Origin: Synechococcus sp. JA-2-3B'a(2-13)
Lineage (GTDB): Bacteria; Cyanobacteriota; Cyanobacteriia; Thermostichales; Thermostichaceae
Direction of reading: 5' to 3'
Assembly: GCF_000013225.1 (NCBI RefSeq)
Contig: NC_007776.1
Span: forward strand, 1,641,001-1,705,000
Length of the DNA: 64,000 nt
The position numbers and the translations under genes were made by a program. Shown in pieces: positions 34,853-44,057 of the stretch (positions are counted from its first letter, which is position 1; every line of letters starts with the position of its first letter). The notes under the pieces are model-generated. The model did no database searches. It saw nothing but the letters and a program-made list of their open reading frames with translations, and was not told the DNA's origin.

Positions 34853-35128
34853 ATGACACCTGAGCAAGAGCAGTGGCTGATTCGGGCCGTCCAGGAGTTG
34901 CAAGCTGCCCAGCAAAACCAGCAGGTTTTGATCCAAGAGCTGCGGGAAGGGCAGGCGATGCTGGCGCAGTTTTTCCGCGAGGCGCTGGATCGCTTTGACG
35001 AGCGCACCCGAGCCATTGAACGGCGCACCGAGGCTTTGGAACGGCGCACTGACGAGATGGCCCAAGAGATGCGGGAGATGCGGCAGGAGATTCGGGATCT
35101 GCGCCGCGACTTTTTGGAACGGCGGTAA
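34853..35128 (+). CDS. Small coiled-coil protein, cassette copy 4 (shortest)
   Basis: A 91-residue paralogue with ELQAAQQ joined directly to NQQVLIQELREGQAML, lacking the ELRLVQQ step present in the others, two ERRTEA-type heptads and small substitutions (DEMAQEMREMRQEIRDLRRD). It is the most diverged copy. It ends the array; gatA follows after 166 bases. Confidence 0.73.
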   Translation: MTPEQEQWLIRAVQELQAAQQNQQVLIQELREGQAMLAQFFREALDRFDERTRAIERRTEALERRTDEMAQEMREMRQEIRDLRRDFLERR

Positions 35129-35156
35129 CTTGGGCCCAAGCGCTCTGCATTGCCGA

Positions 35157-35200
35157 CGCCCTCACCCCCAGCCCCTCTCTCTCAGGGAGAGGGGAAATTG
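35157..35200. repeat. Dispersed palindromic repeat, full copy
   Basis: CCCTCACCCCCAGCCCCTCT followed by an inverted AGGGAGAGGGG. Relatives occur near 20420-20445, 32212-32245, 32299-32320, 33040-33065, 33450-33480, 34262-34295, 34784-34810 and 49283-49318, mostly between genes. Confidence 0.8.
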
Positions 35201-35294
35201 GCGGGATTTTGGGTAGGAAGGGATCCCACCTAGATTAATCTAGAGGAACTTTGTCTGGCCTCACCGGCATTTGCCCTTCCCCACGAGTTTGCCT

Positions 35295-36827
35295 ATGTCT
35301 GTCATCCGTGCCCTCCACAGGCAGTTGGTAACCAAAGAGCGCTCTGCCGAAGAGATCGCCCGCGAGTACCTGGAGCGCCTGGCCCAACTGGAGCCGCAGC
35401 TCAAGAGCTTTATTACTGTGACCGAGGAACTGGCTCTGCAACAGGCCAGGGCGGTGGACGCCCGCATTCGGGCCGGGGAGGCGATCGGCCCTTTGGCCGG
35501 GATCCCGCTTGCCGTGAAAGACAACCTCTGCACCCAAGGGATCCGCACCACCTGCGCTTCCCGGATGCTGGAGGGGTTCATTCCCCCCTATGAATCAACG
35601 GTGACGGCGCGGCTGGCGGCTGCGGGCATGGTGACGGTGGGCAAGACCAACCTAGACGAGTTTGCCATGGGCAGCTCCACGGAAAACTCCGCCTTTCAGC
35701 GCACCGCCAATCCCTGGGATCTGACGCGGGTGCCAGGGGGATCCTCTGGGGGATCGGCGGCGGCGGTGGCTGCCGACCAAGCGGTGGTGGCCCTGGGCTC
35801 AGATACGGGGGGATCCATCCGCCAACCGGCAGCTTTTTGCGGGGTGGTGGGCCTCAAGCCCACCTACGGGCTGGTGTCTCGCTACGGGCTGGTGGCCTTT
35901 GCTTCGTCTTTGGATCAGGTGGGGCCGTTTGGGCGCACGGTGGAGGATGTGGCCTTGCTGCTGCAGGGGATCGCCGGCCATGACCCGATGGACTCCACCA
36001 GCCTGAAGGTGGATATCCCGGACTATAGCCAGGCTCTGATCCCGGACATCAAGGGGTTCAAAATCGGGGTGATCCGCGACTTGCTGGGGGAAGGATGTGG
36101 GGAGGAGACCCGCGCTGCCGTGCAAGCGGCCATTCAACATCTGCAGGAACTGGGGGCCGAGATCCTGGAGATCGACTGCCCCAGTTTTCGCTATGGCCTA
36201 GCCACCTATTACATCATCGCCCCTTCGGAAGCCTCTGCCAATTTGGCCCGCTACGACGGGGTGAAATACGGCCTGCGGGAACCTGCCGACTCGCTGCTGT
36301 CGATGTATGGCAAGACCCGCGCCCACGGCTTTGGGCCAGAAGTCAAGCGGCGCATCATGATCGGCACCTATGCCCTCTCCTCGGGGTACTACGACGCCTA
36401 CTACCTCAAGGCTCAGAAGGTGCGCACCCTCATCAAGCAGGACTTCCTCAAGGCTTTCGAGAAGGTGGATGTGCTGGTCAGCCCCACCACCCCCACCCCA
36501 GCCTTCAAGCTCGGCGAGCGGGAGGATCCCCTCAGCATGTACCTCTGCGACCTGATGACGATCCCGGTGAACCTGGCGGGCTTGCCGGGGCTGAGCCTGC
36601 CCTGCGGGTTTGCCGATGGCCTGCCCATTGGCCTGCAAATTGTGGGCAATGCCCTACAGGAGAGCAAGGTGCTGCGGGTGGCCTATGCCTATGAGCAAAG
36701 CACCGACTGGCACAAGCGACGGCCGCCGCTGGGGCAGCCCTCAGTTAAAGAGGGCCAGGGATCCGATCCCGGCCAACCTCAAGCCAAGCGCAGATCCGGC
36801 AAAAGGAGCAAAAAATCCAAAAGCTGA
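35295..36827 (+). CDS. gatA: Aspartyl/glutamyl-tRNA amidotransferase subunit A
   Basis: GatA hydrolyses glutamine and passes ammonia to GatB, which corrects Glu-tRNA-Gln. The Ser-cisSer-Lys triad is complete: K75 in [11 protein letters not shown]151 in [12 protein letters not shown] and S175 in [13 protein letters not shown] 35295 ([10 protein letters not shown]) gives 510 aa, about 25-30 longer than usual because of a Lys/Arg/Ser-rich tail ([15 protein letters not shown]). gatB and gatC are not adjacent. It converges with psb28, 17 bases away. Confidence 0.97.
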   Translation: MSVIRALHRQLVTKERSAEEIAREYLERLAQLEPQLKSFITVTEELALQQARAVDARIRAGEAIGPLAGIPLAVKDNLCTQGIRTTCASRMLEGFIPPYESTVTARLAAAGMVTVGKTNLDEFAMGSSTENSAFQRTANPWDLTRVPGGSSGGSAAAVAADQAVVALGSDTGGSIRQPAAFCGVVGLKPTYGLVSRYGLVAFASSLDQVGPFGRTVEDVALLLQGIAGHDPMDSTSLKVDIPDYSQALIPDIKGFKIGVIRDLLGEGCGEETRAAVQAAIQHLQELGAEILEIDCPSFRYGLATYYIIAPSEASANLARYDGVKYGLREPADSLLSMYGKTRAHGFGPEVKRRIMIGTYALSSGYYDAYYLKAQKVRTLIKQDFLKAFEKVDVLVSPTTPTPAFKLGEREDPLSMYLCDLMTIPVNLAGLPGLSLPCGFADGLPIGLQIVGNALQESKVLRVAYAYEQSTDWHKRRPPLGQPSVKEGQGSDPGQPQAKRRSGKRSKKSKS

Positions 36828-36844
36828 GGCGGGAAGGGCGGCAA

Positions 36845-37159
36845 CTAGGCCATGCCCATCTGGTTGGCCGCTGAAAAGCGTTCCATAAAGCGCAGGAAGC
36901 GATCCCACTCTGCCTCGGTTTCCATGTCGTAGGTCACTTCCAGGGCTTTGAATTCCCCGTTCAGGAACTTGGCCCTGATGTTGCGGGTGGTCAGCTCCCC
37001 TTCCTCATCGATCATCCGCATGCCGAGGATGTTTTGCGTATCGGATTTTAGATCCTCGAAGCGGAAAATCGCGGATCCCCGGTTGCCGGTCTTGGATTTC
37101 AGCACTCGCACCTGGGTGGGCACCTCTTGGATGCCGGGGGAGAACTCGATACTGGCCAT
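36845..37159 (-). CDS. psb28: Photosystem II assembly protein Psb28
   Basis: A 104-residue soluble protein that binds CP47 on the cytoplasmic side during PSII assembly and affects chlorophyll supply. Conserved features are MASIEFSPGIQEVPTQVRVL, DLKSDTQNILGMRMIDEEGE, TRNIRAKFLNGEFKALEVTY and EWDRFLRFMERFSAANQMG. The upstream glycerate kinase gene is on the same strand, 31 bases before the Psb28 start. Confidence 0.95.
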   Translation of the reverse strand: MASIEFSPGIQEVPTQVRVLKSKTGNRGSAIFRFEDLKSDTQNILGMRMIDEEGELTTRNIRAKFLNGEFKALEVTYDMETEAEWDRFLRFMERFSAANQMGMA

Positions 37160-37190
37160 GATGTCCTACGAAACACGATGATTTAAGCCA

Positions 37191-38390
37191 TTATAACCGG
37201 CCAATCCCCGCATCCTGCTCCAGAAAATCTCTCAGCTCCTGGGCCGTCATCTGCTCCAGGTGATGGCCGGCCTGCCGTTGGGCTTCTGCCACATCGGGGA
37301 TCCGGTCGCACAGGGCGCCAACCCGAAGGGGAAGAGGCTGGGCTGCCAACCCAGCGCGCGCTGCCGGAGTCACCTGGCCACAGAGGATGAGCAGGGGTTT
37401 TTGGGCTTGGATAGCCTGCTCCAGCACGGCCCCCACCACCTTTCCCATCGTGCTTTGTTCGTCGAGGCAGCCCTCTCCGGTGACGACCAGATGGCAGCGG
37501 CGGATGCGCTCCGGCAGGGCCAATTGCCGCGCCAAGAGCTGGATCCCGGACTCCAGAGTGGCCCCCAAAAAAGCCACCAGACCTGCTCCTAAGCCACCTG
37601 CGGCTCCGGCCCCCGGGATCCCGGCCACGGCCTGGCCCAAATCTCGCTCCACCACTTGAGCCCACTGCTGCAGCGCCTGCTCCAACTGCTGCACCTGGGA
37701 AGGGGTGGCGCCCTTCTGGGGGGCAAAGACGGCGGCGGCTCCCCACGGGCCGGTGAGGGGATTCTGCACATCGCACAGGCCGCGGACCCGTTTCCCCTGC
37801 CAGACAGGCTGTTCAGGGGACTCAATGCGCTGCAAACGGGCCAGCTCTCCCCCGCCCCAGCCGATGGGATCCCCAGCTCCATCCAACAGGCGATAGCCTA
37901 AGGCCTGCGCCATGCCCGCCCCTCCATCCACGGTGGCGGATCCCCCCAGACCTATCCAGATCTCAGCGATGGGATCGCGGCAGACGGCCCGCAACAGCTC
38001 TCCCAGGCCATAAGTGGTGGTGCGGGTGGGATCCCGCCGCTCCGGTGGCACCAAGGTCAGGCCGGCCACCTGGGCCAGCTCCAACAGGGCCAGCTCTCCT
38101 GCCACCCCGTACTCCGCCCAGACGGGATCCCCCAGGGGGCCGGTGACCCATAGGCCCTTCTTCTCTCCCCCCAGCGTCGGCAGCAATACCTCTAGGGTGC
38201 CCTCTCCCCCATCGGCCAAGGGGAGCCGCTCCACCTCGACTTCCGGCAGCACCTGTTGGATCCCATGGGCTATGTGCTCTGCCGCCGCCGTGGCTGTTAG
38301 GGATCCCTTAAAACTATCCGGGCAAACCAAAATCCGCCGCGGTGGGCTGCTGAACTGGGATCCCTTTGCCTGGAAACCCGCATCCAGCAT
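37191..38390 (-). CDS. Glycerate kinase (GarK/GlxK family)
   Basis: A 399-residue kinase that phosphorylates glycerate to 2-phosphoglycerate, probably part of photorespiratory or glycolate salvage. Typical motifs are RILVCPDSFKGSLTATAAAE, LPLADGGEGTLEVLL, IGLGGSATVDGGAGMAQALG and VVTGEGCLDEQSTMGKVVGA. The usual cyanobacterial photorespiratory enzyme (GLYK) is a different family, so this is the bacterial type. Co-directional with psb28 and DUF760. Confidence 0.93.
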   Translation of the reverse strand: MLDAGFQAKGSQFSSPPRRILVCPDSFKGSLTATAAAEHIAHGIQQVLPEVEVERLPLADGGEGTLEVLLPTLGGEKKGLWVTGPLGDPVWAEYGVAGELALLELAQVAGLTLVPPERRDPTRTTTYGLGELLRAVCRDPIAEIWIGLGGSATVDGGAGMAQALGYRLLDGAGDPIGWGGGELARLQRIESPEQPVWQGKRVRGLCDVQNPLTGPWGAAAVFAPQKGATPSQVQQLEQALQQWAQVVERDLGQAVAGIPGAGAAGGLGAGLVAFLGATLESGIQLLARQLALPERIRRCHLVVTGEGCLDEQSTMGKVVGAVLEQAIQAQKPLLILCGQVTPAARAGLAAQPLPLRVGALCDRIPDVAEAQRQAGHHLEQMTAQELRDFLEQDAGIGRL

Positions 38391-38428
38391 GGAACCTCCT
38401 CGGCGGCGCTAAAAGGTGGATTGCAAGC

Positions 38429-38800
38429 CTAGCCCTCCTCCTCTGCTGGCGAAGGCTGATCCGCGCTGGCAGGCTGGGAGGCACTGCCCAAAGATTGCTC
38501 CAGGGCTAGGCGCTGCTCCATGACCCGCAGGAAATAGCCGCCCATCATCGCGCCGGAGAGCATTTTGGCCAAGCTCTCGCGGTTGGTGATGATCTGAACC
38601 CCGAATTGATCGGAGGGCAAGCTCCCCACCAAGCTGCGGATGTTGTGGCCCAAGATCTCCAGCACTTCTGGGGAAGAATTGCGGGCAATATCCTGAAAGA
38701 CGCTGGGATCCTGAGATTGCAGGTATTGCCAGAGCCGGTTGTCGGGGCTCGGAGTTTGCACTGCCTCAAAACCAGGGATGAAGTTCAACGGGCTCGCCAT
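38429..38800 (-). CDS. DUF760 protein
   Basis: A 123-residue protein with the DUF760 core NRLWQYLQSQDPSVFQDIAR, EVLEILGHNIRSLVGSLPSD and MLSGAMMGGYFLRVMEQRLA. ATG 38800 (MASPLNFIPG) is the family start. The C-terminal 20 residues are Pro/Ser/Glu-rich. The family occurs in cyanobacteria and plastids; a function was not evident from the sequence. It lies between gyrA and glycerate kinase, all on the minus strand. Confidence 0.85.
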   Translation of the reverse strand: MASPLNFIPGFEAVQTPSPDNRLWQYLQSQDPSVFQDIARNSSPEVLEILGHNIRSLVGSLPSDQFGVQIITNRESLAKMLSGAMMGGYFLRVMEQRLALEQSLGSASQPASADQPSPAEEEG

Positions 38801-38986
38801 GGAGTAACCAAGCTCCACAAACACAGCAGATGCAATCCCAACCGGGCCGCTCGGCCTGATCCCACAGACCTTTGCCGTTCCCGGAATTTGGGCTATCCCA
38901 AAGGTAACACCCCATCCTCACCCCCTCCGGTACGGGATCCCACCCTTCTGCGGCGGCAAATGCCGTACCTAAGTAACGGCCGGGGA

Positions 38987-41515
38987 TCAAGCGCTGGCTT
39001 CTGAGGTCTCCTCCTCGGCAACCAAGGCAGCGGGTACCACTGTAACTCCCACAATGCTGTCTTCCGGATCCAGGCGCTGCACCAGCACCCCGGTCGCCTC
39101 GCGGGACTGGGTGGGAATAGCCTTGGCCAACTGGCGCATGACAATGCCCCTGGCGGTTACCAACAGGATCTCGTCTTCGGCATTGACGATGCGCAGGGCC
39201 GCCAGCTCGTCCGACGCTTGGCGGAACTTGGTGGCGATCACCCCCTTGCCGCCGCGGTTTTGCTGGCGGAAATTGTCGATGGCCGAGCGCTTGCCCCGCC
39301 CTTCTTTGGTGATCACCAGCACCCAAGGGTTAGCCAGCTTCTCCCCCTCTCGCTCGGCAGCCATCACCGATTCGGCAGAGATAATATCCATGCTGACGAT
39401 GTCATCGCCGGCGTTGAGGGTAATGGCCCGCACGCCCCGGGTGGCCCGTCCCAGAGGGCGCAGTTGCTCGTCATCCGCCGGGAAGCGAATGGACATGCCT
39501 TGGCGGGTCGCCATGACCACATCATCGCTGGAGCGGGCGCGGCGCACCCAGCGCAGTTCGTCGTTTTCTTCCAGAGAGATGGCAATCAGGCCGTTGGAGC
39601 GTACATTGGCAAAGGCGCTGAGGGCCGTTTTTTTGATGTAGCCGCCGCGGGTGAGCATCACCAGATATTCGTCGTCGCTGAACTGGCTCACCGGCACCAT
39701 GGACGTAACCCGCTCTTCCCGGGTGATCGGCAGCAACTGAACGATGGCGCTGCCGCGGGCGGCGCGGCTCCCCTGGGGGATCTGGTGGGCGGGCAGGGTA
39801 TAGACTACGCCCCGATTGGTGAAAAAGAGGATGGTGTCGTGGCTGCGACAGGCAAAAAACTGTTCGATGGCATCGTCTTCTTTGATGCGGGCGCCGGCTT
39901 TGCCGCGGGTGGCTCGCCCCTGCACCTGGAACTCCTCAAGGCCCATGCGCTTGATATAGCCCTGCTCGGTTAGAAAGATAACCGTCTCCCGATTTTCGAT
40001 CAGATCATCCGTTCCCAGCTCCCCATCCTCCAAACAGAGGCGGGAACGGCGCGGGCTGGCAAAGCGGGCTTTGAGCTGCTGCAGCTCTTCGCTGATGATC
40101 TGCATCACCCGTTCTCGGCGGGCCAGAATATCCCGCAGGTCGGCAATTTGCCTCACCAAGTCTTCGTGCTCGGCCTGGATTTTTTCCGCTTCCAGGGCGG
40201 TGAGGCGGCGCAGCTGCATCTGCAGGATCCCGTCGGCTTGGGCTTCGCTCAGGCCCAACACCGCCTGCAATTCCTCTCGGGCTGTGGCGGTATCGGCGGC
40301 TCCCCGAATGAGGGCAATCACCCGATCCAACTGCCCCAAAGCCAAGAGATAGCCCTGCAGCAGGTGATCCCGCTCTTCGGCTTTTTGCAGCTCGTAGCGG
40401 GTGCGCCGCTCGATCACCTCTTCCCGAAAATCCAGAAAAGCCTGCAGCGCGTCCCGCAGGGTCAGGGTGCGCGGCTCGCCGTTGAGGATGGCCAGCATGT
40501 TGACCCCGAAGTTGGCCTGCAGGGGGGTTTGCTTGTAGAGGTTGTTAAGCACCACCTGCGGCTGGGCATCCCGCTTTAGCTCGATCACCACCCGCATGCC
40601 GCTGCGGTCGCTCTCGTCGCGGATGTCGGCAATGCCTTCCAGTTTTTTCTCGTTGACCAGCTCGGCGATCTTCTCAATCATGGCTGCCTTGTTGGTCTGG
40701 TAGGGCAGCTCGGTGATAATGATGGCGTCTCGAACCGGTCGGCCCCGCTGCTCGATCGTCTCCACCCTGGCCACCCCCCGCAGGGTGATGGAGCTGCGCC
40801 CGGTGGTGTAGGCTTCGCGGATGCCCTCCTGGCCCATGATCAGCGCCCCGGTGGGGAAGTCGGGGGCCGGGATCCACTGCATCAACTCCAGGCTGGTCAG
40901 GTTGGGGTTGTGGATGAGGGCGATCAGGCCGTCCACCAATTCGCTCAAGTTGTGAGGCGGGATGTTGGTGGCCATGCCCACGGCAATGCCGGAAGAGCCG
41001 TTCAGGAGCAGTTGCGGGATCCGCGCCGGCAGCACCAGGGGTTCTTGCTGGGATCCGTCGTAGTTGCCGACAAAATCGACAGTGTTGGCGTCGATATCCT
41101 GCAGCAGGGCTTCTTGGGCAAAGGCAGTCAGCCGACACTCGGTGTAGCGCATGGCCGCCGGCGGATCGTTGTCCACAGAGCCGAAGTTGCCATGCCCATC
41201 CACCAGGCGCTCCCGCATGGAGAAATCCTGGGCCATGCGCACCAGCGCATCATAGACGGCCTGATCCCCATGGGGATGGTATTTCCCGATCACATCCCCC
41301 ACCACGCGGGCACACTTGCGGAAGGGGCGATCCGCCGTCAGGCCCAACTCGTGCATAGCGTAGAGAATGCGGCGGTGCACCGGCTTCAGGCCATCCCGCG
41401 CATCTGGCAAAGCCCTCCCGACGATCACGCTCATGGCGTATTCCAGGTAGGACTGCGACATCTCCCGCTGCAGGTCGGTGGAGATGATGCGCGCCGTCGA
41501 TTCGTTGTCGCTCAT
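38987..41515 (-). CDS. gyrA: DNA gyrase subunit A
   Basis: GyrA is the DNA-breaking subunit of the topoisomerase that introduces negative supercoils. The catalytic Tyr is Y124 in [10 protein letters not shown]. The quinolone-region segment reads [17 protein letters not shown], with Gln where E. coli has Ser83. The C-terminal pinwheel domain has repeated blades ([33 protein letters not shown]). Length 842 is normal. The upstream gap of 433 bases contains a hairpin-rich element rather than a neighbour gene. Confidence 0.98.
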   Translation of the reverse strand: MSDNESTARIISTDLQREMSQSYLEYAMSVIVGRALPDARDGLKPVHRRILYAMHELGLTADRPFRKCARVVGDVIGKYHPHGDQAVYDALVRMAQDFSMRERLVDGHGNFGSVDNDPPAAMRYTECRLTAFAQEALLQDIDANTVDFVGNYDGSQQEPLVLPARIPQLLLNGSSGIAVGMATNIPPHNLSELVDGLIALIHNPNLTSLELMQWIPAPDFPTGALIMGQEGIREAYTTGRSSITLRGVARVETIEQRGRPVRDAIIITELPYQTNKAAMIEKIAELVNEKKLEGIADIRDESDRSGMRVVIELKRDAQPQVVLNNLYKQTPLQANFGVNMLAILNGEPRTLTLRDALQAFLDFREEVIERRTRYELQKAEERDHLLQGYLLALGQLDRVIALIRGAADTATAREELQAVLGLSEAQADGILQMQLRRLTALEAEKIQAEHEDLVRQIADLRDILARRERVMQIISEELQQLKARFASPRRSRLCLEDGELGTDDLIENRETVIFLTEQGYIKRMGLEEFQVQGRATRGKAGARIKEDDAIEQFFACRSHDTILFFTNRGVVYTLPAHQIPQGSRAARGSAIVQLLPITREERVTSMVPVSQFSDDEYLVMLTRGGYIKKTALSAFANVRSNGLIAISLEENDELRWVRRARSSDDVVMATRQGMSIRFPADDEQLRPLGRATRGVRAITLNAGDDIVSMDIISAESVMAAEREGEKLANPWVLVITKEGRGKRSAIDNFRQQNRGGKGVIATKFRQASDELAALRIVNAEDEILLVTARGIVMRQLAKAIPTQSREATGVLVQRLDPEDSIVGVTVVPAALVAEEETSEASA

Positions 41516-41948
41516 GGGGTTGGGTTATCCGTAAGGGATCCCAGTCGGCCTTGGCGCAGTGGGTTCATGGAAGTTTATCGAGAAGCCAACCTTGGCCGTG
41601 GCAGAGTAAACTACCCGACCCTGACTGCTTCGCAGTACGGGGCGGGCTTTCGGTAGCCCTGCAGTTAGTAAACTAACCACGAGCCTCTGGGCTGGTTTAC
41701 GGGCAGCCCCAATCGACCGTTACCAGTGCCCTAAACAGCCGTTTCTGGTGTCCGCAGAATTATTATAGCATTCCTCCCGACACTGACCCTACGGGTACAG
41801 TGCGGGGCTCCTGCGCTAGTAAGCTGAAGGTGATTGAATTGAGCAGAAAGCTTTTGTATTCCCAGTCTACCATTCGCCCTTTGTGAAGGCTGGCTGACTT
41901 CCAGTAGGAGAGGCTCGGTGGTTCATCGGCGGCCCTCTCTACAGCCTC
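41516..41948. other. 433-base gap with hairpin-rich element
   Basis: No intact gene is seen. It should hold the gyrA promoter near 41520-41600; three strong hairpins lie at 41611-41802; the rest leads into the K+ channel remnant. Confidence 0.6.
41611..41802. mobile_element. Palindrome-rich element, possible non-autonomous IS200/IS605 remnant
   Basis: Three hairpins: 41611-41656 (outer CTACC/GGTAG, inner ACTGC-TTC-GCAGT), 41669-41699 (AACC...AGCC-TCT-GGCT..GGTT) and 41781-41802 (CACTGACCC-TAC-GGGTACAGTG). The first and third flank the element and share GTAC...GGGGC. Hairpin ends without inverted terminal repeats fit a palindrome-associated element. No transposase is left. Confidence 0.45.
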
Positions 41949-42191
41949 ATGGATCGAGATTTACAGGTGGGCCAAGCGGAGCTGATCATTACCTTGACCG
42001 GCATCGACGACACCTTTTCCCAAACCATCCATGCTCGCCACTCCTACTTGGCCGATGAGATTCTCTGGAACCACCGATTTGCCGATATTCTCCACCTGGA
42101 CAGCAATGGGCATCGCTATGTGGACTACTCTCACTTTCACACAACTCTACCGGCTCAAGCCCCATGCCCTCGCTTGGAGGGGAATCCTTGA
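41949..42191 (+). pseudogene. C-terminal remnant of an inward-rectifier (KirBac-like) K+ channel
   Basis: The 80-residue frame reads GIDDTFSQTIHARHSYLADE and ILWNHRFADILHL, then a VDYSHFHTT end, as in the cytoplasmic C-terminal domain of prokaryotic inward-rectifier K+ channels. The slide helix, pore helices and selectivity filter are missing and are not encoded just upstream. It appears to be the leftover of a gene cut by rearrangement or by the adjacent hairpin element. A working product is unlikely. Confidence 0.75.
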
Positions 42192-42196
42192 GGGAA

Positions 42197-42237
42197 ACTA
42201 TAGAAGAAAATCTATTCTCTAGCATGATCTCTATAGT
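42197..42237 (+). promoter_or_regulatory. Inverted repeat upstream of bicA
   Basis: ACTATAGA at 42197-42204 is matched by its perfect complement TCTATAGT at 42230-42237, centred about 65 bases before the bicA start. The spacing could fit an operator, for example for a LysR-type regulator; this is inference only. Confidence 0.35.
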
Positions 42238-42281
42238 AACGTTCAATGATAGGCTGCCCATAGCGTGGAGGGCTTTGGGGC

Positions 42282-43988
42282 ATGCTAAGCCAAGCGAAAG
42301 AACAACAGTCCGGCAACAGGAGATTTCTGGATTGGCACCGACGTCTGAGCCCAGACAACTGGCGCGGGGATCTGTTCGGCGGGTTGACGACGGCGATTGT
42401 TTCCTTGCCGATGGCCTTGGCCTTTGGGGTGGCTTCGGGGGCAGGGCCGGTGGCGGGCTTGTACGGAGCAGTATGCGTGGGCTTTTTTGCGGCTCTGTTT
42501 GGGGGTACGCCCACGCTCATCTCCGAACCCACCGGGCCGATGACTGTGATGATGACGGCGGTGGTTGCTAATGTTACAGCTCGTTACCCGGAGCAGGGGC
42601 TGGGGCCGGCCTTCACCGTGGTGATGCTGGGGGGCTTATTTCAGATCCTGTTTGGATCCCTGAAACTGGGTAAATACATCACCCTCATGCCCTACAGCGT
42701 TATTTCCGGCTTTATGTCCGGGATCGGCTGGATCATGATTTTGCTGCAGATCCCGCCGCTGCTGGGCCACGCCAGCCAGGGGGGAGTGATTGGGGCGGTG
42801 CAGAACCTGCCGACCTACCTGCTCAACCTCAAGATACCAGAGCTGGGGCTGGGGTTGCTGACGCTTGCCATCCTTTTTGGCTATCCCAAGCCCTGGCGAC
42901 GGGTGGTGCCGCCGCAGTTGGTGGCTTTGGTGTTGGGAACGCTGGTGGCCAGCTTGTTTATGGCCGATTGGGATTTGCGGCGCATTGGCCCCATCCCCAC
43001 CGGTTTGCCGCAGTTGCAGTGGCCGCAGTTGCCCTTTGCTTCCCTGGCCAACTTGGTGCTGGATGGGGTGGTGCTGGGGATGCTGGGCTGCATCGATACC
43101 CTCTTAACGGCAGTCATTGCTGATAACCTCACCCGCACCCGCCACGACTCCGACCAAGAGCTGATCGGGCAGGGGATCGCCAATATTGTCTCTGGCTTCC
43201 TGGGGGGCTTACCGGGAGCCGGCGCCACCATGGGCACAGTGGTGAACATCCAGTCGGGCGGACGTACCCCTCTAGCCGGCATTACCCGAGCGTTAATCCT
43301 GCTGATGGTGGTGCTGTTTGCCGCTCCCCTCACGCAAGGGATCCCAATGGCGGTGCTGGCAGGGATCGCCTTTAAGGTGGGGGTGGATATCCTCGACTGG
43401 AGCTTCCTCAAGCGGGCCCACCGCCTTTCCCTCAAAGGGGCAGCCATCATGTACGGAGTGATGTTCATGACGGTGTTTGTGGATCTCATCGCTGCCGTAG
43501 GGGTGGGGGTGTTTGTGGCCAACTTGCTCACCATTCAACGCCTCAGCGAGATCCACTCCGAAGAGGTGAAAGCCATTACCGATGCCGATGATGCGGTGGA
43601 TCTCACTCCCCGTGAGAGGGAATTGCTGCGCCAGGGATGCGGGCAGGTGTTGCTGTTTTACCTGAGCGGGCCGATGATCTTCGGGGTTTCCCAAGCCATT
43701 TCCCGCCAACATCAGGCGGTGGCCTCCTGCCAAGCGCTGGTGGTGGATCTATCAGATGTGCCGATGCTGGGAGTTTCGGCGACGCTATCCTTGGAAAATG
43801 CCATTCGCGAGGCCCTGGATCGGGGCAAACAGGTGTGGATTGTTGGGGCCAAGGGCCGGATCCGGCAGCGCCTGGAAAACCTACATTTGCCGCTGCCCCC
43901 AGAGCGGTTTGTGGACAGCCGTGAGGTGGCTTTGGCCGAGGCTGTTGCCCAGTTGGGCTTGCCGCTCGAGGCCAGTCCCCTGGTTTGA
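42282..43988 (+). CDS. bicA: SulP-family bicarbonate transporter BicA-like
   Basis: A 568-residue SulP transporter. The first segment NWRGDLFGGLTTAIVSLPMA with FGGTPTLISEPTGPMTVMMT matches BicA, the low-affinity Na+-dependent HCO3- importer of the CO2-concentrating mechanism. About 12-14 membrane helices are followed by a C-terminal STAS domain (about 430-560; VLLFYLSGPMIFGVSQAI, ALVVDLSDVPMLGVSATL). A sulfate role cannot be excluded from sequence alone. The K+ channel remnant lies just upstream. Confidence 0.8.
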   Translation: MLSQAKEQQSGNRRFLDWHRRLSPDNWRGDLFGGLTTAIVSLPMALAFGVASGAGPVAGLYGAVCVGFFAALFGGTPTLISEPTGPMTVMMTAVVANVTARYPEQGLGPAFTVVMLGGLFQILFGSLKLGKYITLMPYSVISGFMSGIGWIMILLQIPPLLGHASQGGVIGAVQNLPTYLLNLKIPELGLGLLTLAILFGYPKPWRRVVPPQLVALVLGTLVASLFMADWDLRRIGPIPTGLPQLQWPQLPFASLANLVLDGVVLGMLGCIDTLLTAVIADNLTRTRHDSDQELIGQGIANIVSGFLGGLPGAGATMGTVVNIQSGGRTPLAGITRALILLMVVLFAAPLTQGIPMAVLAGIAFKVGVDILDWSFLKRAHRLSLKGAAIMYGVMFMTVFVDLIAAVGVGVFVANLLTIQRLSEIHSEEVKAITDADDAVDLTPRERELLRQGCGQVLLFYLSGPMIFGVSQAISRQHQAVASCQALVVDLSDVPMLGVSATLSLENAIREALDRGKQVWIVGAKGRIRQRLENLHLPLPPERFVDSREVALAEAVAQLGLPLEASPLV

Positions 43989-44057
43989 GTAACCCCAATT
44001 GGCCTGAGCCACAAAGCTGCGGGATCCGTTTGCCAGATCTAGGTTAAGTCTGAGTCT

